Source of the DNA: Hibiscus mutabilis
Lineage: Eukaryota; Streptophyta; Magnoliopsida; Malvales; Malvaceae
Direction: 5' to 3'
Length of the DNA: 64,000 nt
NCBI GenBank assembly: GCA_019671005.1
Contig: CM033744.1
Coordinates: forward strand, 3,190,208 to 3,254,207
The notes under the pieces were generated by a model. It was given only the letters and a program-made list of their open reading frames with translations. It did no database searches and was not told where the DNA came from. Made by a program: the position numbers and the translations under genes. Positions 30,299 to 42,574 of this stretch are shown here, piece by piece (positions within the stretch are counted from its first letter, which is position 1; each line of letters starts with the position of its first letter).

Positions 30299-31492
30299 GA
30301 TATCCAAGAGTGAATTTCTCACCATATTTAAAACAGAAGTTGTTATGTCTATCAAAGATTGTCTGATGTTGGTGGTATTGGCATTTTGGTTGGTGGTTTT
30401 ATATTGGTTCTGGTTTGAAGGGTTATAAGCTTTTTGTGTAGTAGGGTTTTGTGGGTAGGAAGGGTTTTTGTAGTTAGGTTTATAGCTCCTAGTTTTCAAT
30501 TCCAAGGATAGCTCAATCAGTTTTGCTTGTTTACAAGCTTCAGTCACTGTTAAGGGTTTATTCATCTTAAATACCTCAATTTCTCTTTCAATCAACTGAT
30601 GAATTTAGAGACAAAATAATTTTCATTTAAGTAGGGATTATGTAGTACCATATAAGGTCTTAGTTCCTCAAATTTCTCATGGTAATCCTCTACAGTTCCT
30701 TTTTGTACCAACATTTTAAATTCTTCCACAATATCAACATCAGTTTTATCATTGAACCTATGACAAAGATCAGCAGTAAATTCATGCCATAAGATTTTAT
30801 GTTTTTGCATCACATACCTATCAAACCAAGTCTGTGCCTTCTTTTCAAGTGCATAGCAGCTAATTTCATCTTCTGTTCTTCAGGAACTTTAAAGAGTGTA
30901 AAATATTTCTGATATTTTTTTATCCAGCCTCTCGAGTTATTTTCATCAAACATCTGAAGTTCAATTCTGGGCCTAGGTGAGAAGTTTCTCTAAACTTCCA
31001 CGCCTCCTGAGTGAGCAACAATGTTCCCTATAACAGGTTTTTCTTTGCATCCCTCACCAAGTTTGAGTTTTTGGGGTAATGAGAAAGTTAGGTTTGGAAT
31101 GGTATCATCTTTTGGTTTGATAACAATGATTTCAGGTTCATTTATTTTGTAGAAATATTTCTCATGGTCATTTAGCACAGTGATAGCAGTGGGTAGTTTT
31201 TTAGGTTTTTAGTCTGGAAAGTACCTGTAAAATGGTTGGTGTTCTGAGGTGGAGGTGTTACACTCCCTGGGCTTAAACCTTCAACTTGTTTGGTCAGTAA
31301 GCCAATGAGCATATCTAAGGAATTCTGGTTTGTATTTATCATCGATTTCAAGGTTACAAACATGGCTTCTATATCATTCTTTTATTTGTCCCACCACTTA
31401 GGAGTCTTCTCCTCGCCTTCGTATTGGTTTAATGTATTTTGTATTCTATCCAGCTGTTGTTGTATCTTTGCTATATCTTGATTTTCTGCCAT
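30299..31492 (-). pseudogene. Ty3/gypsy gag remnant
   Basis: On the minus strand the start MAENQDIAKIQQQLDRIQNT (ATG at 31492) is followed by KWWDK, a stop and further frames. The retrotransposon gag core is WHEFTADLCHRFNDKTD and GTVEDYHEKFEELRPYM (30592-30813). A KLIELSLELKTRSYKPNY linker and a decayed CCHC zinc knuckle (CFKYGEKFTLGYQC, with two ligands changed) follow. The element is cut off right after the knuckle where the hAT-type fragment begins, so protease, RT and integrase are missing. Several stops and frameshifts make it non-functional. Confidence 0.8.
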
Positions 31493-31556
31493 GGTTTGAC
31501 TTTTCTTTGGCTTTTTCAATTTTGCAGGAAATTAAAAGCTAGCTCTGATGTCAATT

Positions 31557-31980
31557 TGTCACGATCCAGTGATGAATATGGAAAAATTTAGAATAAGGAA
31601 GGATTAAGAAGCAGAAGAGTATGAGGTTTAAGGAGAAAAAAAGCTTGAAGCTTTAAATTTTTATTGATGATAGACGATGAAGAGGATTGTTACATAGCTC
31701 AGCAATATGTAACTAATTTCAGGACACTCTTACAATTATTTTTAGACACGTGTCAAGCTATCACCCTAGGTCTAACGGTTACTCAATAGCTGGGCTCTAG
31801 TCAACTGCTGTGTGTTGGCCTCCACTGCTTTCTCATTTGTTGGACAAGCCTGTTTATGTTCTCAGCTTTCTTAATTTCCTTCTTTGGCTCCTCATTTCTG
31901 ATCAAGTCCTTAATTTCTCCAAGTCCTAATTGCTCGAGTTTCCCCGTTCCAATTCATTCTTTTCAATTTTCATCATGACA
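31557..31980 (-). repeat. 5' LTR of the gypsy remnant (424 bp)
   Basis: On the minus strand it starts TGTCATGATG (at 31980) and ends GATCGTGACA (at 31557). It is followed at 31541-31554 by a primer-site-like TTGACATCAGAGCT. The gag start is 65 bp further on. The matching 3' LTR is not in the window, so no target duplication can be tested. Confidence 0.65.
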
Positions 31981-32809
31981 CTGGTCATGTTCCTATTGAT
32001 ACACATGTTTGAATGATGTGGTTAAATTAATTTGGGAGGCGAATAATTTTGCTTTTATTTTAATATTGATCTTGATATATTTGGTATTAATTTTAATTAG
32101 ATAATGAAATTTGACGTGATGATTATTTACATCGTTTTATAAGTATAAAGGTGAAGTTCAAGAGCAATCACATTTGATCGGTTGATCAAGCAGTTCATAT
32201 TTTATTAGGGTATAGGTTCTACATCCACCATAAGTACGCCTTCCTTCTTCTAAAGTTTTCATTTTCCTTCCCTCTAAGTAGAATTAGAATTATGATTTGT
32301 CAAAAAATTAAGGTTCAATCCCTATTTATGAAATTGAAATATATTTTATAACCAGTTATTTATCTCTTTTACAAAATCGTTCATGACAAAAGATATTACA
32401 GTGAAGGCTAATTACTGAAGAAGATTAATCACTGTTACCGACGATGGATGAATCAAACAACGATAAACAAGCTAAATTTTGCTTCTTTCATTGCATTACA
32501 TAATATCAAATCTCTTCATTTTATGGCTACTAATACTAATAAGCTCTACAAGAATGGGTCATATCTTGGCAAATTACAGTTGCCGAGTGAAAAGGAATAC
32601 ACATGATTCATCATAGAGAAATGTTCTCTCAATAGACTATATGAGCTTAACTAAATATGCCCACTAGCTATCTTCCTAAGAGCATCAACCTATACAAGAA
32701 AACTCACTCGAACAGCATGGATCATATTTCGACGAGAACCCGCAACTGAATTATTCACGGCAATCATCTTGGCAATGTTCATCTTGATCTTCTGCTTACA
32801 ATATTTAGC
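31981..32809. other. 3' flank of the kinase pseudogene
   Basis: No coding frame. The proximal few hundred bases probably contain the former 3' UTR of the kinase on the minus strand. The remainder is AT-rich. Confidence 0.4.
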
Positions 32810-35800
32810 TCAACGCCTGGAAACGAATAATGATTTGGTTGATATTTGGGTCCCTTCTAACTGATTTCTTCTCATATGTGCCTTATCAAGGCGTGCTCGC
32901 CGGACAGCTTCTTGGATTTGGTGGTCGTGGTCCTTGAGCATCTGATCCATGTTGCCTGATGGGAGTAATAATGGTCCGGAATAGTGAATTTTGTGACCTT
33001 TTGAACCGTAACCAAGCTGGAAACAAACATCATTGAGAAGCATGTACCAGACACTAGATATGGATCGAAGTTATTTATTAGCAAGAAACCAAACCAATAA
33101 AAGGATATTGAACTGAAAAGACCGAGAACATGAAGTAAAAGATTCCGAGTTTAACAGGAGAATAAATCGTCGAGGCGGGAAAAGAAAAGGTTCACTGCTG
33201 GTACTTACCAAAACTAGATCTCTGTTGTTATTTCTTCCATCTTTCTGCTGCTCGTTGTGTTTCGGGTTCTGTTCGGTGCCGGATTCAGGGGACTCTTTAA
33301 AGGACCCTGGAAATCTTGCAATCATTTTCAGAGCTTTTGATTGTGGCAAACCAGATTTTTCTCTGGAATCATCAGATGAAAGACTACTCCTTGGTGCCAC
33401 TAAACCTGACACCATTGACAAGTCGGCCCTGGTAGAAATTTTCGGAGCATCATCAAGGTTTATCCCAGATTTTGCCCAAGCAGCACGGTGAGCCAGTGGC
33501 CCTGAATGAGGGGCTCTCTTGTGATGATTCCCCTGAGCATCTGCATTTGATTCTATAACTTGTGATGGCCTAGGCGGATCAATAGGAAAGCCTGAGGCAA
33601 CTTCGTCGGGATGAGGATTAAACTTCTCACTCCGGCTCTTCGAATTGGACTTTGTCTTTTCTGGAAAGTCAAACAAATGTTAGAACACTGAATTAATGCA
33701 ATTGTTCTAAAAGAGAATTCTGATTAAAAAAAAATGAGAAGCTACACGAAATTATTGGCAAAAGAGGAGAGAAGCAAGCACAAATTGCAGCAGCACCTAA
33801 TTAACTAACTAGATATCTAAATCAAATCCATCTCTTAAAACTCGCTCAAATCAATCATAACGAACTTCAGAAAACAAGTTATGATTATCATTGATAAGCT
33901 TAAAAACTTAATTTGCAGTAAAGATTTCATGAGTCGTGACATCGGTGAGCAAACTAATATCATGATGCATAAACTAGTTAAGGATGCTCATCCCGGACAT
34001 TTAGAACAAAAAGAAGGAAACGGGAAATAATTAACCAAATCATAAGTTACCTGCATTGGTAAGACTAGTTCAGCATTTGCATCAGGTGCTGGAATGGCTC
34101 GAGACTCTCTTGTCGCTCTCCTTTCAAGATCAGGTCTCGGGACTTTGGTTCCTGCTGTTCCTTGTCTACAATACAAAACAAAAGTTTATTTGCATTTATA
34201 GCAACCACTCAAGACTTTGGGCAATTACAACAGCAGTGGGAAAAAGGTACTCACAGCTTATCCAGTATAAACAAACACCAAGTTTACAACAGTTTAGAAC
34301 AGGCTGAAGATCAAAGAAATCAAAGTATTTAATTGCTGAACTGATATGCGGTTAAAAGTTTTCGGATGATCCTTTTGAAGCACTCAATTTTCTCTGGAAG
34401 TAAATCATTGCATGTACAAAAAAGAGATAAGAAAGAATAAGAGAAATATTTTATTGTAATCAAATATATAGTAAAATGTATCTTCTAGATTCCTCATCCC
34501 TTATTTTTGCATCTAACTCTTTGCTTGGAGGATACTTCGGCAAGCTTGAAGGATCACAGGGAAGAGGTTCCATTGTAAAGAACTGAAAAACACACATAAG
34601 AAGTCAAGGACACAAGACCGACAGAAAAGTACAACAATGTGATTTTGGACTAAAAGATGTACATCCAACCATTTAGAATAAAACAATTGTCAGCGCTAAT
34701 CTAAACAGTGTTTTCCAGATTACAAGTTCCAAAGTAATCATGGCTTAGATGAGACTGAAATAAAGCACTGCTGTTGTATCCCAAAACACTGGGGAATAGA
34801 ATATAACCCAGGTGGTTACACAAGCCCGGAGTTTTGGCATTCTTTCTTTATATTTAAACTCAGACACACAAACATGATTTTAACAAAACATAATTTCTCA
34901 ATAAAATTGTACCTCACTCCTGAGAGCAGAAGCTGCAGATCCAAGATCAGCAGGGTCAACGGAAAGTAAGGTTTCCATGAGTGCTAAAGCTGGTGCAGGA
35001 AATTCCTTAAATGTTTCAGCAACACAGCGTCTATAAGGCTGTTGTGGCTTAAAAATGATTGCATGAGGCAACTTTGATTTTCTCCAATACTCTTCAGAAG
35101 GAGAGCCACAAAGTTTGAAAATTTTATGCAACTGCTCTACCTAGAAGATATAAAGACAGTTCTCGATCATTTCAATTTTGCAATAAATATTTATTTTCTT
35201 CCAGGCAAGTTATATGCATGGAAATGTCATTACTCAAATTTTATTTGCACAAATATGCATGAAAGGTTTCTAAAGCTCTAAAATTCTAAATGCTTTGTAG
35301 GGAGACTTTCATTCAAATAATAAAAGCACACCTCAGTTCTTCCAGGCATAATTGGCTTGCCAGCATATTACTCATCAAGCATGCAACCTGCACTCCATAG
35401 ATCCACAGCTGTCCCATAGTTAGTGGCTCCAAGTAAAAGCTCTGGTGGTCTATACCAAAGGGTAACAACACGGCTGGTCAAGGGCTGACTTTGATGGGGA
35501 TCAAAAAAGCTAGCCAGACCGAAGTCTGCAATCTTCAAGATGCCATTATTGTCAATTACAGGTTGGAACCCTTTATGTCACGATGCAGGACACCACGGTT
35601 GTGACAATGATCAAGACCACACAAAAGTTGCTGTACATAGCACTTCACCTGCCCAATAGGTCAATTCTACTCATTAAGACTGCATTTTTTTTATTACAAA
35701 ATGCGAAATCATGTTAACCCCATGTTTGGAAGACCTCTTAAGGAAATTTCATTCAAGACCAGAGTACTACTTAGTACTACCAAGTACTAACAAGAAACTT

Positions 35801-37327
35801 TGGAAGAAATCAAAATGAAGCTAAGAAAAAATTAACAAATCAAAACAATATGAAATACCTGTGATTCTGAAAATTTCAGACCAGGGTGTGATGCAAGACC
35901 AGCCAAGTCGTGTTCCATGTACTCAAAAACAAGATACAGGCTGCAAGACATCCTTGAGGTAACCAGACCTTCCAGCTTTATAACATTCTGATGATCAAGT
36001 CTACGTAAAATGTGAATTTCCCTTGCCATAAATTGGACTCTCTCAGGCTCGAGGTTATCAAATCTTACTTTCTTCAGTGCAACAACTTTTTTCTGATCTA
36101 AATCACGAGCCCTATAAACATTACTATAAGTTTCCTGGCCAATCTGCACACAAAATCCAAGTTCAGGTACCAGATGTTATAGGCCACAAGAAACTGTCAA
36201 CTTCAAGCACAGTGTCAGCCTGTCAGGTTATGAGATAAGAGAATTCACACTGAATGCCTGTGGTATAGTAACAAGACATGATAGTGGAGGAGAATGACAA
36301 AGATGTTAAGATGCCTAACAGGTATATCATTGATGGATTCGGAGGGAACTTGTGTTTCCAATTGTTTTGGCATCACAATCTGTTCTTCGTTTAAGAGCAA
36401 AAAGTTTGTTATTCCGTTAAATCGTTTACAATAACCCATACCTTCATTTTGATTAACTAAATGAAACTAAATACTATGGCTTGTAAAAGAATAGCTAATA
36501 TTTTTTTCATAACAAAGGGTAGAACAATAAAAAGATCAGACAATATGGATTAACAATATGATCAAACCACAGCAGAAATACCCACCAAAGTGGACAAAAC
36601 TTCATGTCCAAGAACAGAGATCCAAATGCAGACCTCTAAGTAAGGCATACCACACCTTAGAACGATGATATCTCTATAATGCAAACTACTGCTAGTGGTT
36701 TAGAAATTTATGAATTACACCATATTTTACAATCATTAATAGCTGTCAAAATGGATTCCAAGTAACTATGATCTCCAAATTTAATAGCACAAAAGTGAAT
36801 CTCAACAGTTGATGCAGAGACTTGCACTGAACTATTTGAAAATCAATTGTCAAGTCAGATAAAGAAATTATGAATGGTATCTGCAACATGAGGATACAAC
36901 AAGGAACACTGTTAAGTTAAAGCGTAATTACTTTATCCAGCTTCTCAAATGAGTCTGCACGACGCGGTAGCCATCTCCAGATTGCTTCCCCAGCCACCGC
37001 AGCTAACCAAGCAGACCACCCTGCTGCCACCTGCTCTCCTTGTGTAGCTTTGGGAACACTACCAAACCCTGGATGTTGAACAACAACATACTCCATCTTC
37101 TCCCTTTTCCTATCCAAATTCTCACCATGTAATTGAACCGAATCACTCACTTGTTTGCCAATCAACATTGTGGTATCATGTTGATCCTTGGCTCTATACA
37201 CTTCCTCCCTCCTCGAAGAAGTAGCTCTCGGTACCCTAACATCCGATGACGCTTTACTCGAGGGTCTATCTCTAGGACACTCCTTGCTATCTTCAATGGC
37301 AGAAGGCTTGCAACAAATGCAACCCAT
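32810..37327 (-). pseudogene. CDK-like, N-myristoylated Ser/Thr kinase (At1g54610/IBS1-like), decayed but with all exons
   Basis: Eight exons, minus strand: 37327-36932, 36143-35859, 35648-35332, 35140-34913, 34582-34482, 34165-34051, 33660-33209 and 33016-32810. They would encode about 700 aa. The N-terminus MGCICCKPSA is a myristoylation/palmitoylation signal; then come VALKKVRF, HRDIKGSNL, IADFGLASFFDPHQ, VVTLWYRPPELLLG and a long basic C-terminal tail. Lesions: glycine loop IGQETYS instead of IGQGTYS; a one-base deletion after GSNL giving TAA at 35556-35558 (exon 3 is 317 nt, not 318); a TAA at 35368-35370 in place of the Leu of ELYAGKP; an apparent donor AG|AT instead of AG|GT after exon 5; and exon 7 is 452 nt, one short. 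The family acts at the plasma membrane in CDK-like signalling; this copy should not be active. Confidence 0.85.
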
Positions 37328-38274
37328 CATCAGAATTCAGACACCAAAACCACCCCCAACAAGAGCTTATTTCAGTGCCTCTTACAGTCACTAACTACCC
37401 TTCCTTCCTTCAAGAATTATATTTTTTCCAATATTACCTCATCCATTCCCATCATACTAAAAAAGCTTAGCTAAGACTAAAATCCCAGCATTCAAATTTC
37501 ATTTTTTTTGAAATAGAAGTTTCATTAAATCAAACATCAAAAGCAAAAAATCCAATTCCTTCACCAGCATTCAACCAAATGAATAAAACCAAGAACAAAA
37601 TTTTCTAATAGAAGCAACAAAGTTGCCAACTTTACTACACAGTACACACCCAACATTGAATGCAAGTTTCCAATCTAATCAAACTCTCATCTCTTCGAGA
37701 AATTATATCATAGGCCCGGCTCGCCATGCCATCCATGACATGGTCCCAACTAATAAAAAATATTCATTTCATTAAATTTTTACATGTCATCTTTTTACCA
37801 AGTGAACCTTCACTCAGATTTACTGTAAATTAAATTAAAAATCAGTTTTTACCAATTGTAGATTCACGTAGTAAAAAGATACATGAAAAAATTTAATAAA
37901 ATAGATGCTTTTTATTGGTTGGAACCGTAAATGACATGGCGAGCCGGGCCTATGATATAATTTCTCCATCTCTTCAACAACATTTCAGCAAAATTAACAT
38001 ATGAAAATAGTCCTTCTCCCTAGGAAAGCCGATAAAACTACAACCTTAACAAAATTAAGCAAAAAGTAACACTTCCGAAACAAACTTGTGAAATAAACAA
38101 ACTAATGCAATCTCAACACCATCCTTGAAAATGAAAGTTCTTTAGACACAAAATTTCCTCCACTCACATCCAGTCAAACTACTCGAAAACCAAGAAATTC
38201 TAAACTACCCAAAAGCCTCAAACCCGTAAAAAAATGAAAAATCTTCATATTTTTCAAGAACCTTTAAGAAAAAG
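37328..38274. other. Upstream region of the kinase pseudogene up to the MULE
   Basis: Former 5' UTR/promoter of the kinase on the minus strand, mostly AT-rich. It contains the 270-bp MITE at 37697-37966 and ends at the MULE target duplication (38266-38274). Its original continuation is at 47211 onward, beyond the MULE. Confidence 0.5.
37697..37966. mobile_element. MULE-type MITE with 9-bp TSD
   Basis: The termini 37697-37732 and 37931-37966 are inverted repeats of about 35 bp starting GAGAAATTATATCATAGG and containing CCCGGCTCGCCATG. They are flanked by the exact 9-bp direct repeat CATCTCTTC at 37688-37696 and 37967-37975. The 270-bp element has no coding capacity. The 9-bp duplication assigns it to the Mutator superfamily. 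The near-identical ends indicate a young insertion. Confidence 0.92.
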
Positions 38275-38374
38275 GGTTTTATTGTTTCAATAATCCCTTT
38301 TGGGATAAAAATCTGATATCCACCCCCTTTAAGCTATATTTAGAAAAATACCCCCATTCGGTACACATTGGCAG

Positions 38375-38625
38375 GACTCGCGCTTTGCCAAGCGCAAATC
38401 TATAATTCGCGTTCAACTGGGTGCGAGTCTGAGGCTGATATGGCGCCGCTTTTCTTATGGCCGGTTATTTTAATTAGATAATGTAACTCGCGTTTTGCAG
38501 AACACGAGTTCTGCGATAAATTGAGACGAAACGGCGTGAAGTTATCGTGTTAGAGTGATTTTACTGAACTCGCGTTCTGTGTTAGAGTAATTTTACTAAA
38601 CTCGCGTTCAATGGAACGCGAGTTT
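38375..38625. repeat. Left cluster of ACTCGCG palindromes
   Basis: Five copies of the imperfect palindrome or half-site at about 38375-38400, 38404-38430, 38485-38510, 38567-38586 and 38598-38625. The last has perfect 11-bp arms AAACTCGCGTT and AACGCGAGTTT. They follow directly on the terminal inverted repeat. Confidence 0.8.
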
Positions 38626-38658
38626 GTCGTGTAATTGTTGAGTAAACATGGATCGATA

Positions 38659-39060
38659 GGCATGTTTTAGGTGAATTTACATTTTGTTGGATGATAATTT
38701 TTCTTGTTATTTAACATCGACGTCGTAGTATAGATTCATCTCTTTAAAACGGTATAAAAATCATCCAGTATAAGGTATCCAAACTTTGGTTAAAATTGTG
38801 TTAAAAACACTATTTGGCCTTGTTTTTGTACATTGAGTAACATGAAAACAAGTGTCGGTATGCACGTTTTAGGTGAATTTACACTTTGTTGGGTGATAAT
38901 TTTTCTTGTTATTGAACATCGACGTCGTAGTATGGATTAACCTCTTTAAAACGGTGTAAAAATCATCCAATATAAGGTATTCGAACTTTGGTTAAAATTG
39001 CGTTAAAAACGCTATGTTGTCATTTTTGATATCATGAAGAACATGGAAACAAATGGTCGA
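38659..39060. repeat. Two-copy tandem repeat (202-bp period)
   Basis: The word GTTTTAGGTGAATTT occurs at 38664 and 38866, and about 155 bp after each align well, including ACATCGACGTCGTAGTAT and CTTTGGTTAAAATTG. The rest of the period is divergent. The repeat lies in the non-coding region between the left terminus and the 3' end of the transposase gene. Confidence 0.8.
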
Positions 39061-39187
39061 TAGACATGTGTAATTCGATTTTGGTGTATTTTATTGGATC
39101 CTTTTGTTTTTGTTTACAGTTAGAAGACCATAAAATGTTATGGAACCCTTTCCTTTTATTATCTAAACATTACAGTTAGAAGAACAA

Positions 39188-42100
39188 CTAGTTGATTCGA
39201 GGCCCTGTCCTAAGAAGACATTTTCTCATGTCGTATCCAGGGTTCCTACACTTCGTACACAGCCTAGGTTGCCCTATTCGTTCTCTTGAAACCATATCCT
39301 CGGCACAATAAATCTTAGTTAAGCGCAGACGACCTTTTTTCTTGTGTCGCAGGGAATGATCTGGCCGTATCTTAGGTTCATCGTCAACTAATGCATGATC
39401 GTGTTCATTTTCGATAGGAGGAAACTCGTTGCGGTATACCTTGAATATATTTTCAAGTCGATATACCAGATCAACGAGTGTTATTGCGTTGAAATGAACC
39501 GATACACATACAGCAAATGCGTGCGCACACAGGTACTTAAAAGTCTGAAAACGTCCGCAGTCACATGTTCTTCGTCTTAAGTTAACAACGTAATTGTTCT
39601 GCATGATGCCTTCAAGTGGCCGTGAATATTTAGTAACCTGAAAGCTGTGTTTGTGACGGGAGAAGCATATAGCACCCATCGCGTTTGCGTGCGACATGGA
39701 TATTTGAAAATTTTACTGGAGATCTGGATGGAACTTGTGGCCACCTTCTGTCCAGTTCATTGCTTGTTTTCCCAGGGTTGCAAAAAGGGTAGCCAGTCGA
39801 TAATATGTAGCCTTGACAATGGATGTGATAGGTAAATGACGTGTTTCCTTTAGAGACGAATTGATCGCCTCAGCCAAGTTCGTTGTCATGTGACCATATC
39901 GACACCCCTATCATAACATCACAACCATTTCTCCCTCGGGATATCAACGATATAATTATATCCAGCTAAATTTCTTAATCGCAACTCCTCTAACAGCTCC
40001 TCAAACTCATAAGCTCGGTATGCATTTCCTATTAAATAAAAGATTGAATACTTAATAAGAAATAATACTAAATGGCATGTTAATTACTAATTTTGATAGT
40101 GAAAGGCTTACCCATACGAAGAACTATTATACGTTCATCATCATTCATGTATCGCTGGTAGTAGTTGGTAGCAATGTGTCGCAAACAATATCTATGATGA
40201 ATTAATACAGATCCCCAAGACAGGCCCAATTGCGTGATTGATCCTAAATCTCTTCGCCTCTGTCTGAAATAATGCATATCCCGTCTGTTTTTTCTCGTAG
40301 AACATGCCGTAGGACATGGCTGCGCAGGTTGGTAAGAAAAACGTTCACGAAGGGATATCTTTCTTTTCAACAATAGCGAATGCCGGAATACATTTTCTAT
40401 TTCTGTCTTGTACAATTGCCAATAGTAAAATCTATGTGTACCTGCCATACAAGAAAGTTCTGTCGATCTGTAGTATCGGCTTGCAGTGGCAGAAAGCCTT
40501 AACGTATTGCAGAAATATCCAAAAAGGTAGAAAAATTGGCACTCCCTAGGAACAACCCGATCGTTGTAGTATGACGGCACTGTCTCAAGTTGCACGGCTA
40601 TTCCTAGGTTGTATTTTTGCATCAGCTTCAACCATATTCGTAACTCGTTGTATGATTCCTCCCATTGGCCATATAGTTGTTGGATGACGCGAAATCTTAC
40701 ATACCATACCTTATCGTATTTAACTGTATATGTGAATTGAGATTTAATAGAAGCTATACATACGAAAATAGATACACGTAGATTAGCTTTCACGAGTGGA
40801 ATGTGGTGATCACAAAGCACGTGCACATCTAAGTTTAGATGATCTTGGCTCAAGCTTCTAACGGAGCATGTATGAGGTCCGTCGTATTTGGTTATCTTTC
40901 ATAGGTTGTTCATCCTCTTCAATCATGATACACGGACCCTTCAATTACATCCCTCGTACTTGTGGGGGCATTCTGTAATATATTTACCGGCTTCAGTTGT
41001 CCTCACTGTGAAAGTAATTAATCTGCGTATGTTGTAATGCTTAATATCAACTATCGCCAGTTTTTTTTGTCTTGAAGACCATTCCACGATGCAATTCTCC
41101 CTTATTTTGTTTAGTGAAATTCTTCAACTGTAGGAATTCTAAAAATTTGGTAGCGTTAAATCCTTCTATATCCACTATTGTTAAGTGGAATGGTGGTTCG
41201 TAATATGATAAGCTACTACCTATTGTCGTATAACTGTACCGAGCAACCATTTTCACAGGTGGTGCTTCGGTATCGTCGTCTGTATCTTCTTCCACCTCAT
41301 ACTTCGTATCATCTTCTATACTGATGGGCTCGTCAAGGTCTATTGGTTCTTCTGGAAATAAACCCATATCGTCACCATCTGGCCTGACCTCCATAAGTGG
41401 TTCTTCGTCAGAATTATCCTTGTCAAAGTTGTATAGTTCTGCTTTATCAACAACTTGTACCCTGCTATGTACTGCCACGCTAACCTGATCACGAGAGCGC
41501 TAATGTGGCCTATATCCAATATCTCACGGCTTAAACTCTTCAAGGTAGGATGGTCTAGTAGATGATGATAGGCTGACAGTAGGGATATAAGTTGAGTGTC
41601 TTTCGGCTGAAAAATCATCAAACGGATTGAATTCTTCACGGGAGTACGGCATCATAGAGGATGATGGCCTGACACCTCCACTGTATGGATTGTACGGTGA
41701 CTCATGGGTTGGTGACAGGTTCAGGTCTAAGTTAAACCTGACGACGGCCTCGATACAGACGATGATGTTGGCTGGTCATCGCTCATATTTAGTAAATTGA
41801 TTTATTATCGCAAACTTGATGTGGGGCTACGAGCATTTGGGTCGAAGTCAAGATTTGTGTGCAGCTAATTTGGAACCATAGTGTTGCCTCTTACATTTCG
41901 TTCAGAAAATGTTACAAAGAGTTCAAGGTCCCATACCATGGAATACTGGTATGGGTATCGATCATCAGTTGTATACCTTCATCGTCCAGAACATCGAATA
42001 TATTAAATACAATAGATCTAACAAAGATGGTAGTCGATACCTCATTGAATAAATTTCCCTCCCTGAAGCAAGTGAAACCTTTCGCGATGTCATTCGCTTT

Positions 42101-42231
42101 AGCCTTTCAAACGTTACTCCCGGAGAAATCTATAGAGAAATAGTGTTGCTGGACTAAAATACGACGCCGATTTTGGCATCAAGGATCATCTCACCGTCGT
42201 AGTATATTATTACAGCAACTCGTTTTGCCAT
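39188..42231 (-). pseudogene. MuDR-type transposase gene of the MULE
   Basis: Minus strand. Start MAKRVAVIIYYDGEM at 42231 is the PB1-like N-terminal region seen in plant MULE transposases. An acidic region with TDDDTEAPPVKM (41047-41478) follows. The MULE core (40080-40853) has DHLNLDVHV, IASIKSQFTYTVKYDKVW and WEESYNELRIWL, and after a frame change IDRTFLYGRYT with the first catalytic Asp. The C-terminal SWIM finger CDCGRFQTFKYLCAHA and a zinc knuckle CTKCRNPGYDMRKC (His replaced) are at 39188-39697. Several stops (for example in the first 40 codons) and frameshifts separate the parts. MULE transposases bind the terminal repeats and cut-and-paste with 9-bp duplications. Intron positions were not resolved. 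Confidence 0.8.
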
Positions 42232-42359
42232 TTTTGAAAGAAATAAGACATTTATATTTTTTGAGCAAATATTGATGCATCGATATGGTCATCCTTTTAA
42301 TAGGGTATTTATAGTCAGACAAAGGAGTCGGAATGAGATGATGTTTCTCAACCTGACAT

Positions 42360-42500
42360 CTGCCAAACTCGTGTCCTATAAGACGCGAGTTCAGCCATCT
42401 TTTGTAGGGAATCTGACATGTCAGTCAAACTCGCATCTTGATCAACGCGAGTTCTTTAATAATAGAGGAATTAACATTTTCCCAAATGCGAGTTTGGCAA
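42360..42500. repeat. Central ACTCGCG palindromes between divergent genes
   Basis: Two full copies at 42365-42392 and 42427-42454 and a half-site at about 42484-42494. They lie between the transposase start (42231, minus) and the small ORF start (42575, plus), that is, in the shared upstream region. Confidence 0.8.
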
Positions 42501-42574
42501 ATTATATAGGTTTGAAGTTTTGCACCAGTCAAATAATTTCTACGTACATATGAAATAACCTGCTAATACCAATT

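Noticed and set aside
33225..33491. 88-codon plus-strand ORF
   Set aside because: Antisense of kinase exon 7; no independent features.
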